Positions 10,701 to 21,211 are shown, numbered from the stretch's first letter. The stretch: 64,000 bases of DNA from Xylophilus ampelinus (GCF_901875635.1 NZ_CABFMN010000091.1:4954-68953); one strand, 5' to 3'. Notes: generated from the letters alone by a model not told the origin. Numbers and translations are program-made.

Positions 10701-10941
10701 GCCGGCCAGGCGCCGGCACCGGCGTCGACTGCCAGCCGCCCAGCGACAGCAGGACCGGACGCAGCCCGTCGATGTAGGCGGTACCCGCCATCTCCTTGCG
10801 CGCGAAGTCGATCGCGATGAACTTCTCGTTGATCAGAATGCCGCTGATGAAGATGACGGCACTCAGGTCAAGGAGGTAGATCAGCAGGAGCTTGCGACCG
10901 ACGCTCAGCCGACCGAGCCGGCGTGCCACCAGGCTCAGCAC
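7777..10941 (-). CDS. Membrane GGDEF-EAL protein with HAMP and PAS domains
   Basis: This is a 1054-residue protein that makes and/or degrades c-di-GMP. In order: TM1 (~17-37), a periplasmic helical sensor region (~40-295), TM2 (~297-318), a HAMP linker (~318-370, ending GDEIGRLVVGFNDMLEQL), two PAS-like domains (~400-640), a GGDEF domain with an intact RLGGDEF motif near residue 698, and an EAL domain with an intact GAEALLRW motif near 827 plus ELTES and DDFGTGYSSL. Both active-site signatures are kept, so both activities are possible. The GTG start at 10941 is preceded by a GGGGGAG ribosome site. It is flanked by two HDOD paralogues on the same strand. Confidence 0.93.
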   Translation of the reverse strand: MLSLVARRLGRLSVGRKLLLIYLLDLSAVIFISGILINEKFIAIDFARKEMAGTAYIDGLRPVLLSLGGWQSTPVPAPGRLEALELAHGNGMESGAPSEALRAAIAGLQRADSDAAARALRQEALERSRALVTRVGNQSNLILDPDLDSYYTMSLVLLRFPELVELGAAMDARLEDLGEDDAGRSRSRTQYFILEGRLDAVAAAVASDYAEAYAAARRPLPERFDPTRKRLAAAIDDFRQAARRALDSGADAPSLAAFDTVRQDLYAALDAAWLTTTAELQDMLQARERAFFSRMWLHLGTALFLLMLILSAVFYVARQISLPLRRLSAVVDTVRKTGDHRLRADWTSGDEIGRLVVGFNDMLEQLDRERQIQQELAASARASEAQRDLVAAIPIPLMVTQVPGHEVLSANAAAQEWLGGRSGDPWAGGLEPAVRARFFQQLADRREVDEFEVRWRGGAEPSWAVLSARRLTYQGRDAVLTTFTPINHLKFMEQRLELWAKVFEASSEGIMIIDGSQRILTVNRALCRQTGHELRELVGEHPDGMLAPDGESLARIWPQLAQRSAWQGEVRVRRRNGSVYPAWLVVSVVRNSPDSISHYIFTSIDITDRKKSEERIRFLALHDVLTELPNRSLCVERLGRAIARAEPLNRQVGVLFIDLDRFKTINDSLGHHVGDALLRSVAHRLAEGVRPGDTVSRLGGDEFVIILDGVSGSDEVQQIVERRLIPLVRLPHAVDDMELHVSCSVGIAMYPQDGRDLDELMRHADVAMYQSKAAGRDMARFFTADMNDRVQARLQIESLLRHAIEREELSLHFQPRVDAASGRPVGAEALLRWNSAQLGPVPPSEFIPIAEEAGLIEGIGAWVIRQACAQHAAWRAGGVGEWPVSINLSAVQLRSGDLVPLLERCMHTHGVLAGQIELELTESTLMEDADQTLEQLHSLKALGVSLAIDDFGTGYSSLNYLNRFPIDKLKIDRSFVGRMLHDPSDLAIVRAIVALGHTLGLRVVAEGVEDAAQAHALREAGCDEFQGFHFARPLPGEALQAWMRQRQADTGLPA

Positions 10942-11004
10942 GGCCGCTCCCCCGATGTGTACGGCAGGGGGCCGTCGAGCGCGTGCATGCGGGATCTCCT
11001 GCGT

Positions 11005-12288
11005 TCAGTCGAGGCGCTCGGCCCAGTCGAGCGCCCGCACGTGCGCTTCGACCATGCGGTCGCGCGGAATGGCGTGGCGCATCGCCAGGATCTCGATCAG
11101 GCCTTCGTCGCCGCTCTCGCAGGCCTTGGCCATCGCCAGGTAGGGCGCGAACATGCCCGCGCCTTCCAGCACCGCCGCGCTCACCTCCGCCGGCAGGCTG
11201 ACCAGCGACATCGCCTCGGCCAGCGGCACGTCCAGCAGCACGTCCAGCATCGAGAACATGCCAGCCACGAAAGCCAGCTCGGCCTCGGCCGGCGGCATGG
11301 CCTCGGCCGCCAGCAACTCCATGACCCGGCCTCGGGTAATCGCCAGTGCCCCTGCCGCCGGCGGCAGGCTGTCCGACGGCGTGCTGGCCAGCAGAATGGC
11401 CGTCCAGCGGAACAGCCGCCGCATGCCCACCGTCATCACGGCATGGCGGAAAGACGAAATCTCCAGATGACGGCCGAAGCCCGAGGTATTGATGTATCGC
11501 AGCAGCCGGTATGACAGCGTCGGCTCCCGCCGAAGCACGTCCTCGATCTCTTCCAGCTCCGCTTCGGCACGTACGAGATTCATCAACCTCAGCAGGGACG
11601 CGTGCGACGCCGCCGCGGTGCGTGCCGTGCCGTTCAGCGCCGGGCGCGTGAACCACATGCCCTCGAAAAGCCGTACCCCGGCACCCGCGAGCCGCTCGAA
11701 CTCGCGGCCAGTGCGCACGCCCGTGACTACCACCTGCTTGACGCCCTGCCGATGCAACGCACGCGCCACGCCGGTTGCCCGGTCCAGTTCGACGGCGCCC
11801 AGGGGGAGAAGCGCGAATGCGGCGAATTCGACGAGGCGCGGATCCTCGTTGAGCCAGCGCACATCGAACGCCAGCCTGAAACCGGCACTGCGCGCCTCGC
11901 GCAGGGAAGCTAGATCGAAAGGTGGGTCGCCTGCAGGCGCTGCAGCTGCCGGCAACAGTTCGAGCACCACCTTGGTGGCGTCGAGCACCGCGACGGGGCC
12001 GTCGGAGCGCAGCAGGTCGTCGCTGTGGCATCGCAGGAAATTGGGACGGCGCGAGGGTGCCAGGCCTCCGGATGCGTCCGGGAATTCAGGCATGAGCATG
12101 CGCGTGTCGCCACCGGCGGTCGGGCCGAACGAGCCGTTGGCAGCCGGTCCCATCGGGCCGGCGGGCTGGACGAGGCGATAGCCGGCGACGGCAACCCGAT
12201 CGTCCACGAGAAGGCGGCGCGCGAACACCGCACGCGCCGCGCCCGGTTCTTCGCTTGCTGCTCCAGTGCTGCGCGCTGCAACCGACAT
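11005..12288 (-). CDS. EAL-like/HDOD signalling protein, paralogue of 6363-7610
   Basis: This 427-residue protein has the same two-part layout as the gene at 6363. The N-terminal half is a more degenerate EAL-like domain with a low-complexity insert (about residues 40-85). The C-terminal half is an HDOD domain containing IEDVLRREPTLSYRLLRYINTSGFG, SSFRHAVMTVGMRRLFRW and FAPYLAMAKACESGDE. The last phrase is almost identical in the other paralogue, which points to duplication around the GGDEF-EAL gene. It is divergent from psd, with a 251-bp gap. No catalytic motif is visible; a scaffold or adaptor role in c-di-GMP signalling is inferred. Confidence 0.87.
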   Translation of the reverse strand: MSVAARSTGAASEEPGAARAVFARRLLVDDRVAVAGYRLVQPAGPMGPAANGSFGPTAGGDTRMLMPEFPDASGGLAPSRRPNFLRCHSDDLLRSDGPVAVLDATKVVLELLPAAAAPAGDPPFDLASLREARSAGFRLAFDVRWLNEDPRLVEFAAFALLPLGAVELDRATGVARALHRQGVKQVVVTGVRTGREFERLAGAGVRLFEGMWFTRPALNGTARTAAASHASLLRLMNLVRAEAELEEIEDVLRREPTLSYRLLRYINTSGFGRHLEISSFRHAVMTVGMRRLFRWTAILLASTPSDSLPPAAGALAITRGRVMELLAAEAMPPAEAELAFVAGMFSMLDVLLDVPLAEAMSLVSLPAEVSAAVLEGAGMFAPYLAMAKACESGDEGLIEILAMRHAIPRDRMVEAHVRALDWAERLD

Positions 12289-12539
12289 ATCGTTTCCTCG
12301 GAGAGTTCGAAGCGCGATCGCGCCCCTTCCCAGCAGTTATCGGCATTGCCGGCCGTCACTTGAGACGCCCCGCGCATCCGCCATCCGGCAGCGGCGCCGG
12401 ACAGCCCCGGGGAGCAAGCACTTCCGATGCCACCACGGCATGGCGGTGTTCACCCACCCGGCAGCTGGACCGACGCCGACATGGCTTCCCGCAGGCCGGT
12501 CGATAGAATTCCCAGCCTTTTTACGCCCCGGGGTTGCCT

Positions 12540-13415
12540 TTGTCCGACCGATTTGCCGTCCTGCCGCAGTACCTCTACCCCAAACAGGCGCTGACCTCGT
12601 TCGCGGGCTGGGTCGCGGGCAAGGAGCGCGGGTCGGTCACGACCTGGATCGTGCGCCGCTTCGTCGCCAAGTACGACGTCAACATGGCGGAGGCGGTCGA
12701 GAGCGACATCTCGCGCTACGCGAGCTTCAACGACTTCTTCACGCGGGCGCTCAAACCCGGCGCGCGGCCCATCGCCGATGTGCCGCTGGTGTGCCCGGTC
12801 GATGGCGCGATCAGCCAGTTCGGCCCCATCGCGGGCGACCAGATCTTCCAGGCCAAGGGCCACGCCTACAGCACCACGGCGCTGGTGGGGGGCGACGCCA
12901 CGCTGGCCGCGCAGTTCAAAGACGGCAGCTTCGCCACGCTGTACCTGAGCCCACGCGACTACCACCGCATCCACATGCCTTGCGACGGACGGCTCACGCG
13001 CATGGTCTACGTGCCGGGCGAGCTGTTCTCGGTCAACCCCACCACCGCGCGCGGCGTGCCGGGCCTGTTTGCGCGCAACGAGCGCGTGGTGTGCGTGTTC
13101 GACTCCGAACGCGGGCCCTTCGTGCTGGTCCTGGTGGGCGCAACCATCGTCGGCAGCATGGCGACCGTGTGGCACGGCGTGGTCAACCCGCCGCGCGGCG
13201 GCGAGGTGCGCGAATGGCGCTACGACGACCGCGAGATCGTGCTGAAGAAGGGCGAGGAGATGGGCCGATTCCTGCTCGGCTCCACGGTGGTCATGCTGTT
13301 CCCGCGCCCGGCCCTCGTCTTCAACCCCGACTGGGCGCCCGGACGGGCGATCCGTCTGGGCGAATCGATGGCACGGGACGACGCACGCGCGTCAAGCCCG
13401 ACTGCTGAATTTTGA
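12540..13415 (+). CDS. psd: Phosphatidylserine decarboxylase proenzyme
   Basis: This enzyme decarboxylates phosphatidylserine to phosphatidylethanolamine at the inner membrane. The 291-residue proenzyme has the self-cleavage motif LGST at 246-249, where Ser248 becomes the pyruvoyl group. D88 (CPVDGAI) and H145 (YHRIHMP) complete the autoprocessing triad at positions close to those of E. coli (D90, H147, S254). Two in-frame TTG codons are possible starts. The one at 12540 is preferred because GGGG at 12530-12533 gives proper spacing and the protein then begins MSDRFAVLPQY as in relatives. A start at 12534 would leave no space for a ribosome site. Confidence 0.95.
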   Translation: MSDRFAVLPQYLYPKQALTSFAGWVAGKERGSVTTWIVRRFVAKYDVNMAEAVESDISRYASFNDFFTRALKPGARPIADVPLVCPVDGAISQFGPIAGDQIFQAKGHAYSTTALVGGDATLAAQFKDGSFATLYLSPRDYHRIHMPCDGRLTRMVYVPGELFSVNPTTARGVPGLFARNERVVCVFDSERGPFVLVLVGATIVGSMATVWHGVVNPPRGGEVREWRYDDREIVLKKGEEMGRFLLGSTVVMLFPRPALVFNPDWAPGRAIRLGESMARDDARASSPTAEF

Positions 13416-13453
13416 GGCTTTGGCGCCACAGACCGCACCAAAGCTGCGCGGAC

Positions 13454-13472
13454 AGCTATGAAAGTTGTAGCA
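13454..13472. repeat. Degenerate copy of the dispersed GCTAT...ATAGC repeat (reverse)
   Basis: AGCTATGAAAGTTGTAGC resembles the short-hairpin end of the repeat found at 18604, 32312, 48450, 60304 and 63459, in reverse orientation. The GC-rich half is not clearly preserved. Part of the putative -35 element of the downstream regulator lies inside it. Confidence 0.4.
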
Positions 13473-13493
13473 TCGGCCGGTCTGCGATATAGT
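13465..13493 (+). promoter_or_regulatory. Putative sigma-70 promoter for the HxlR-like regulator
   Basis: A TTGTAG (-35, 13465-13470), a 17-bp spacer and TATAGT (-10, 13488-13493) lie ~95 bp upstream of the start codon at 13588. The -10 matches 5 of 6 consensus bases, the -35 only 3 of 6. It is the best candidate in the intergenic gap. Confidence 0.5.
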
Positions 13494-13587
13494 CGCCGAC
13501 CGTTTCGCGGCGCGTCTTCTGCGCTCGCGCGACGGACATAAACGACGCGGGCCGCCAGCAGCGACGCCCCTACGAGGAGAGCCTTTG

Positions 13588-13923
13588 ATGAGTACCAAGG
13601 AAAACGCAGCCGTCAGCCAGCTGCTGGCATTGCTCGAAGCCCGTTACGCGCTGCGCGTGCTTTGGGCCTTGCGCGACGGACATGCGCAGACCTTCCGGCT
13701 GCTCCAGGACAGCGTCGGCGGCATCACCCCCAACACGCTCAACACCCGCATCAAGGAACTGCGCGAGGCCGGCATCGTCAGCCACGGCAGCGACGGCTAC
13801 AGCCTCACGTTGAGCGGGCAGGACCTGCTCAAGCGCCTGTCGGACCTGCAGGCCTTCGCCGCCAAGTGGCAGGTCGGGCAGGTCAAGAAGGCGCCGGTGG
13901 TGGCGCCCGTCAAGGTCGCCTGA
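13588..13923 (+). CDS. HxlR-like winged-helix transcriptional regulator
   Basis: This is a 111-residue winged-helix protein of HxlR type. The pattern LLALLEARYALRVLWALRDGHAQTFRLLQ, then GITPNTLNTRIKELREAGIV, then YSLTLSGQDLLKRL follows helix 1, the recognition helix and the wing of HxlR proteins, which typically sense thiols, aldehydes or other small molecules. There is no N-terminal Cys, so a redox role is not supported. The ATG at 13588 is preferred over an upstream TTG because GAGGAGA (13574-13580) is well spaced. The C-terminus is Lys/Val/Pro-rich. It is probably a single-gene unit; the target is unknown. Confidence 0.8.
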   Translation: MSTKENAAVSQLLALLEARYALRVLWALRDGHAQTFRLLQDSVGGITPNTLNTRIKELREAGIVSHGSDGYSLTLSGQDLLKRLSDLQAFAAKWQVGQVKKAPVVAPVKVA

Positions 13924-14104
13924 CGCCTCGGCGGCCCGCAGCCGCCATCCCCCGAATACTCTTCGAAACGCCGTGCCGCCCCCGGGGCCGCGCGGCGTTC
14001 TCGCGTGGGCGCATGGCGCGCCCTCGTTAAACTGCGCGGCCCTCTCCGGCATGCCGCTGTCCGACGGCACCCGGCCCGTTCCCTTCATTCCACAAGGAGC
14101 TCCC

Positions 14105-14455
14105 ATGCCCACCACCCCGTCCGGCCTGCAATACGAAGACACCGTCGTCGGCAACGGCGACGAAGCGAAGTCCGGCCACCACGTGCACGTGCACTACACC
14201 GGCTGGCTCTACAACGACGGCCAGCAGGGCGCGAAGTTCGACTCCAGCCGCGACCGCGGCCAGCCCTTCGCCTTCTCGCTGGGCGCCGGCCAGGTCATCA
14301 AGGGCTGGGACGAAGGCGTTGCCGGCATGAAGATCGGTGGCCAGCGCACCCTCATCATCCCGGCCGCCCTGGGCTACGGCGCGCGCGGCGCCGGTGGCGT
14401 GATCCCGCCGAACGCGACCCTGAAGTTCGACGTCGAACTCCTCGACGCCCACTGA
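14105..14455 (+). CDS. FKBP-type peptidyl-prolyl cis-trans isomerase
   Basis: This is a 116-residue single-domain FKBP that speeds proline isomerisation in folding proteins. Typical motifs are VHVHYTGWLYNDG, KFDSSRDRGQPFAFSLGAGQVIKGWDEGV, RTLIIPAALGYG and IPPNATLKFDVELL, which hold the aromatic pocket residues of the family. No signal peptide is present, so it is cytoplasmic. The start at 14105 has an AAGGAG ribosome site about 6 nt upstream. The frame is open further upstream, but that extension (starting at 13973) is unlike the family. It lies just before the grpE-dnaK-dnaJ chaperone genes. Confidence 0.94.
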   Translation: MPTTPSGLQYEDTVVGNGDEAKSGHHVHVHYTGWLYNDGQQGAKFDSSRDRGQPFAFSLGAGQVIKGWDEGVAGMKIGGQRTLIIPAALGYGARGAGGVIPPNATLKFDVELLDAH

Positions 14456-14486
14456 ACGCCCGGGGGCGCGCGAGGCGCTCCGGCAC

Positions 14487-14514
14487 CGCGCAGGGCCCGC
14501 GCACGCCCTGCGCG
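14487..14514 (+). terminator. GC-rich hairpin after the FKBP gene
   Basis: A perfect 10-bp inverted repeat (CGCGCAGGGC / GCCCTGCGCG) with an 8-nt loop lies 32 nt after the FKBP stop. No T-tract follows, so this could be an attenuating or Rho-assisted structure and not a classical intrinsic terminator. Confidence 0.35.
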
Positions 14515-14595
14515 ACCCGCCTTTCCCCGTTGACCCCGTCCATCGGCCAGCGCACTGCCATTGGAAATTTCTTGCACCGGAACCGGAAGCCCTGC

Positions 14596-14623
14596 CTTGA
14601 AAAGGGGCTCCCGGGCCTCAGGT
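14596..14623 (+). promoter_or_regulatory. Putative sigma-32 heat-shock promoter of grpE
   Basis: CTTGAAA (14596-14602) matches the sigma-32 -35 consensus exactly. It is followed after 13 bp by CCTCAGGT (14616-14623), a partial match to the CCCCATNT -10. It sits ~35-60 bp upstream of the grpE ATG, where a heat-shock promoter is expected. Confidence 0.65.
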
Positions 14624-14657
14624 GCTGGCCAGCACTTTTTCCAAACCATCCCAAGAC

Positions 14658-15209
14658 ATGTCGGAGCAACAGAACAACCAGCCCGGAGCCGACGCGCTGA
14701 GCGGCGCGCCCAGCCCCGAAGAACTCGAAGCCGCCCTGGCGGCGAACACCGCCGATTCGCAGGCCGAACTGGCCGCGCTGCAGGCCAAGAACGCCGAACT
14801 GGCCGACCAGTACCTGCGCGCCCAGGCCGATGTGCAGAACGCGCGCCGCCGCGCCGACGAGGAAGTCGCCAAAGCCCGCAAGTTCGCGCTCGAGTCCTTT
14901 GCCGAGAGCCTGCTGCCGGTGCTCGACAGCCTGGAGGCCGGCCTGGCCGTGAAGGACGCCACCCCCGAGCAGATCCGCGAAGGCGCCGAAGCCACGCTGC
15001 GCCAGCTCAAGCAGGCGCTGGAGCGCAACAAGGTGATGGAGGTGAACCCCGCGCCCGGCGCCAAGTTCGATCCGCACCAGCACCAGGCCATCTCGGTGGT
15101 GCCGGCCGACCAGGAGCCGAACACCGTGGTCGGCGTGCTGCAGAAGGGCTACACCATCGCCGAGCGTGTGCTGCGCCCTGCCCTGGTGACCGTCACGGCG
15201 CCCAAGTAA
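14658..15209 (+). CDS. grpE: Nucleotide exchange factor GrpE
   Basis: GrpE releases ADP from DnaK and acts as a heat sensor of the chaperone cycle. The 183-residue protein has an acidic unstructured N-terminus (1-35), a long dimerising coiled coil (~35-80, [31 protein letters not shown]) and a C-terminal beta domain ([35 protein letters not shown]). The ATG at 14658 (MSEQQNN) fits the family; an upstream in-frame GTG at 14622 would overlap the promoter. It is the first gene of the grpE-dnaK-dnaJ set, 106 bp before dnaK. Confidence 0.96.
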   Translation: MSEQQNNQPGADALSGAPSPEELEAALAANTADSQAELAALQAKNAELADQYLRAQADVQNARRRADEEVAKARKFALESFAESLLPVLDSLEAGLAVKDATPEQIREGAEATLRQLKQALERNKVMEVNPAPGAKFDPHQHQAISVVPADQEPNTVVGVLQKGYTIAERVLRPALVTVTAPK

Positions 15210-15245
15210 GCCACACGCCGCCCACAGGAAATCCACGCGCGGTCC

Positions 15246-15273
15246 CTTGAATCGCCCCGGGTTATCCACAAGT
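15246..15273 (+). promoter_or_regulatory. Putative sigma-32 promoter of dnaK, overlapping a DnaA-box sequence
   Basis: CTTGAAT (15246-15252), a 13-bp spacer and CCACAAGT (15266-15273) give a heat-shock-type promoter with the same spacing and a similar match as the grpE one. The 9-mer TTATCCACA at 15262-15270, a perfect DnaA-box consensus, overlaps the proposed -10. Whether DnaA binds here is unknown. Confidence 0.45.
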
Positions 15274-15315
15274 TCATCACAACATCATTTCTCGGAATCA
15301 GGAGCACAACACACC

Positions 15316-17256
<1,941 letters not shown>

Positions 17257-17275
17257 TTCCCCGGTCCTGACCCGA

Positions 17276-17309
17276 GGCTGGAGCACCTGAGGGCGCTCCG
17301 GCCTTTTTT
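17276..17309 (+). terminator. Intrinsic terminator between dnaK and dnaJ
   Basis: A 9-bp stem (GGCTGGAGC / GCTCCGGCC with one G-U pair) and a 10-nt loop are followed by six T (17304-17309). It probably reduces read-through into dnaJ, giving more DnaK than DnaJ. Confidence 0.8.
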
Positions 17310-17366
17310 GCTTCTCCCGCTTCGCCTCACCCGACGGCCCGCACCACGGACATCCGGACACTGCCC

Positions 17367-18506
<1,140 letters not shown>

Positions 18507-18532
18507 GGCCAGCCGTCGAGGGTCGGCCAGGA

Positions 18533-18565
18533 GGGCGCGATGCGGAACCGCATCGCGCCCTTTTT
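18533..18565 (+). terminator. Strong intrinsic terminator after dnaJ
   Basis: A perfect 13-bp inverted repeat (GGGCGCGATGCGG / CCGCATCGCGCCC) is separated by only AA and followed by TTTTT (18561-18565). It lies 27 nt after the dnaJ stop and ends the chaperone operon. Confidence 0.92.
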
Positions 18566-18603
18566 CGCTTCCGGAGCGCGCGCCTGCGCACGGTCGCGAA
18601 GGC

Positions 18604-18660
18604 GCTATCTTTTTCATAGCGCCTTGCGCCCGCTGCACGGGCGCGACAGGCATTTTTGGC
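18604..18660 (+). repeat. Dispersed GCTAT...ATAGC / GCGCCCG...CGGGCGC repeat, copy A
   Basis: The copy has a short A/T hairpin (GCTAT 18604-18608, ATAGC 18616-18620), then a GC hairpin (GCGCCCG...CGGGCGC), then GGCATTTTTGGC. The same order recurs at 32312 and 60304 and in reverse at 48450. It lies directly after the dnaJ terminator. Confidence 0.8.
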
Positions 18661-19033
18661 CCGAAAATCGGCTTTTTGCCCGGATCAATCAATTCCGCAT
18701 CCGCCGATCTGTTGACCGGCCGAAATTCGTCCGGGCTTATCGAGCGAGGGTGTTTCGCCGACAACCGCGTAGGACACTCGCACGTTATTAAAAGCTTTCG
18801 AGAAATATAAGAATTCAGCCGGGTAATTTTCCAAACCCGTGCGATCCCAATTCATTCAATTCGAAGCACAGTCCTGTGGGACTCGCAAGTGCGCGTGGCT
18901 GCCACACGACAGATCGGGCTCGCTTTCCCTGGGAGACCGGGGCGCGATGACGCACCCACCCGGCACCGTGCCCGGAGCCGACAAAAAATTCGCCTTCCGC
19001 AAACGCAGGCACGGCGCGCCTCTTTTGTAACTC

Positions 19034-19048
19034 GGCACAGCTTTTGCT
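19034..19048 (+). promoter_or_regulatory. Sigma-54 (-24/-12) promoter for prkA-yeaH-spoVR
   Basis: GGCACAGCTTTTGCT has the invariant GG (19034-19035) and GC (19046-19047) exactly 10 bp apart. It agrees with the TGGCACR-N4-TTGCW consensus except at the first T. Transcription would start near 19060, giving a ~230-nt leader. The E. coli yeaGH genes are also known to use sigma-54, which supports the call. An activator site was not identified. Confidence 0.75.
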
Positions 19049-19288
19049 GGGGTGGAAGGGTCTCAACAGGAACTTTTTAGCAGGATCGAACTTCTTAATT
19101 TTTAAAACGACCTGCGGCAGGAATTTCCTCGGTGCGTTCTTTGCTTTATGCTGAACAAACCAAACCGCAAAAGGGAGTTTTTTCCGGGGCAAGCAAACTG
19201 GCATCACGGAGCACTTTCATGCGAGCGATGCGGTCTGCCCGGCCACGGAACCCGGCGCCCAGCCTTGTCGACTCGTTGGAGGTTACCC

Positions 19289-21211
19289 ATGGATGTCATC
19301 AGCAACTTCACCGCCCGCTACGAACGCACGCGTGAAGAGGTCCTGTCGCTGCAGGAGTACCTGGATGTCTGCAAGCGCGACGCCACCGCCTACGCCACGG
19401 CGGCGGAGCGAATGCTGAAGGCGATCGGCGAGCCCGAACTCGTCGACACGCGCAACGACTCCCGCCTCTCGCGCATCTTCGCCAACAAGGTCATCAAGAT
19501 CTACCCGGCCTTCCGGGAGTTCTACGGCATGGAGGACGCCATCGAACAGGTGGTGTCGTACTTCCGCCATGCCGCCCAGGGCCTGGAGGAAAAGAAGCAG
19601 ATCCTCTACCTCCTCGGCCCGGTGGGCGGCGGCAAGAGCTCCATCGCCGAGCGGCTCAAGCAGCTCATGGAGCACGTGCCCTTCTATTCGATCCAGGGCT
19701 CGCCCGTGAACGAGTCGCCCCTGGGCCTGTTCAGCGCGGCGGAAGACGGCGAGATCCTCGAGAAGGAATACGGCATCCCGCGCCGCTACCTGCAGCGCAT
19801 CCTCTCGCCCTGGGCCGTCAAGCGGCTCGAGGAGTACGGCGGCGACATCCGCCAGTTCAAGGTGGTCAAGCGCTTCCCGTCGGTCCTGCGGCAGATCGCC
19901 GTGGCCAAGACCGAGCCGGGCGACGAGAACAACCAGGACATCTCCTCCCTCGTCGGCAAGGTCGACATCCGCAAGCTCGAAACGTACGCGCAGGACGATC
20001 CCGACGCATACGCCTATTCCGGCGGCCTGTGCCTGGCCAACCAGGGGCTGCTGGAGTTCGTGGAGATGTTCAAGGCGCCCATCAAGGTGCTGCACCCGTT
20101 GCTCACGGCCACGCAGGAAGGCAACTTCAAGGGCACCGAAGGCTTCGGCGCCATCCCGTTCGACGGCATCGTGCTCGCGCACAGCAACGAGAGCGAGTGG
20201 AAGGCCTTCCGCAACAACAAGAACAACGAGGCCTTCCTCGACCGCATCTATATCGTCAAGGTGCCCTACTGCCTGCGCGTGTCGGAAGAGATCAAGATCT
20301 ACGACAAGCTGGTGCGCAACTCGTCGCTGGCCAAGGCGCCCTGCGCGCCCGGCACGCTGAAGATGATGGCGCAGTTCTCGGTGCTCACGCGCCTGAAGGA
20401 GCCGGAGAACTCGAACGTGTTCTCCAAGATGCAGGTGTACGACGGCGAGAACCTCAAGGACACGGATCCCAAGGCCAAGTCGATGCAGGAGTACCGCGAC
20501 TACGCGGGGGTCGACGAGGGCATGAGCGGCGTGTCCACCCGCTTCGCCTTCAAGATCATCTCCAAGGTCTTCAATTTCGACAGCTCGGAAGTCGCGGCCA
20601 ACCCGGTGCACCTGATGTACGTGCTGGAGCAGCAGATCGAACGCGAGCAGTTCCCGGCCGAGACCGAGCAGAAGTTCGTCGGCTACATCAAGGAGCTGCT
20701 GGCGCCACGCTACGCGGAGTTCATCGGCAAGGAGATCCAGACCGCCTACCTCGAGAGCTATTCCGAGTACGGCCAGAACATCTTCGACCGCTACGTGACC
20801 TACGCCGACTACTGGATCCAGGACCAGGAGTACCGCGATGTGGACACGGGCGAAGTGTTCGACCGCGCCGCGCTCAACGGCGAACTCGAGAAGATCGAGA
20901 AGCCGGCCGGCATCGCCAATCCCAAGGACTTCCGCAACGAGATCGTGAATTTCGTGCTGCGCGCGCGGGCCGGCAACGCGGGCAACAACCCGGCGTGGAC
21001 CAGCTACGAAAAGCTGCGCACGGTGATCGAGAAGAAGATGTTCTCCAACACCGAGGAGCTGCTGCCGGTCATCAGCTTCAACGCCAAGAGCAGCGCCGAC
21101 GAGCAGAAGAAGCACGAGGACTTCGTCACGCGCATGGTCGAGAAGGGCTACACGGCCAAACAGGTGCGCCTGCTGTGCGAGTGGTATCTGCGCGTGCGCA
21201 AGTCGTCCTGA
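19289..21211 (+). CDS. prkA: PrkA/YeaG family serine protein kinase
   Basis: This is a 640-residue AAA-like serine kinase (E. coli YeaG, 644 residues), involved in stress and nitrogen-starvation survival. The N-terminal AAA-like PrkA domain has a Walker A-like loop LLGPVGGGKSSIAERLK, the motif FYSIQGSPVNESPLGLF and the acidic FKAPIKVLHPLLTATQEGNFKGTEGFGAIPFDGIVLAHSNE region. A C-terminal kinase domain follows. The ATG at 19289 has GGAGG at 19278-19282 and yields the family N-terminus MDVISNFTARYE. A longer in-frame reading from 19148 adds 47 residues without homology. It is the first gene of a prkA-yeaH-spoVR operon behind a sigma-54 promoter. Confidence 0.96.
   Translation: MDVISNFTARYERTREEVLSLQEYLDVCKRDATAYATAAERMLKAIGEPELVDTRNDSRLSRIFANKVIKIYPAFREFYGMEDAIEQVVSYFRHAAQGLEEKKQILYLLGPVGGGKSSIAERLKQLMEHVPFYSIQGSPVNESPLGLFSAAEDGEILEKEYGIPRRYLQRILSPWAVKRLEEYGGDIRQFKVVKRFPSVLRQIAVAKTEPGDENNQDISSLVGKVDIRKLETYAQDDPDAYAYSGGLCLANQGLLEFVEMFKAPIKVLHPLLTATQEGNFKGTEGFGAIPFDGIVLAHSNESEWKAFRNNKNNEAFLDRIYIVKVPYCLRVSEEIKIYDKLVRNSSLAKAPCAPGTLKMMAQFSVLTRLKEPENSNVFSKMQVYDGENLKDTDPKAKSMQEYRDYAGVDEGMSGVSTRFAFKIISKVFNFDSSEVAANPVHLMYVLEQQIEREQFPAETEQKFVGYIKELLAPRYAEFIGKEIQTAYLESYSEYGQNIFDRYVTYADYWIQDQEYRDVDTGEVFDRAALNGELEKIEKPAGIANPKDFRNEIVNFVLRARAGNAGNNPAWTSYEKLRTVIEKKMFSNTEELLPVISFNAKSSADEQKKHEDFVTRMVEKGYTAKQVRLLCEWYLRVRKSS

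Larger units (their letters stand above)
18507..19288. other. 782-bp non-coding region between dnaJ and prkA
   Basis: This is the longest gap in the window and is clearly richer in A/T than its surroundings. It holds the dnaJ terminator (18533-18565), a dispersed repeat copy (18604-18660), an unassigned A/T-rich stretch (about 18680-18840) and a sigma-54-type promoter (19034-19048). A ~230-nt untranslated leader then runs up to the prkA start. Open frames across it show no family resemblance. No tRNA or convincing small RNA was recognised, but the leader could hold one. Confidence 0.8.

Noticed and set aside
7522..11514. A 1330-codon open frame on the plus strand opposite the GGDEF-EAL gene
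   Set aside because: It is antisense to a gene with clear domains; long shadow frames are expected at this GC content, and its His/Arg/Gln-rich translation has no family resemblance.
13973..14104. An upstream extension of the FKBP gene
   Set aside because: The added residues have no FKBP features and the start at 14105 has an AAGGAG site.
18680..18840. A tRNA or small RNA in the A/T-rich gap before prkA
   Set aside because: No cloverleaf or clear promoter-terminator pair could be drawn; it is recorded only as an unassigned non-coding stretch.
19148..19288. A 47-residue N-terminal extension of PrkA
   Set aside because: It is unlike the family N-terminus, lies in the leader, and the ATG at 19289 has a strong GGAGG site.
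19283..21115. A 610-codon frame antisense to prkA
   Set aside because: The composition is that of a third-position shadow; the sense strand encodes the PrkA motifs.
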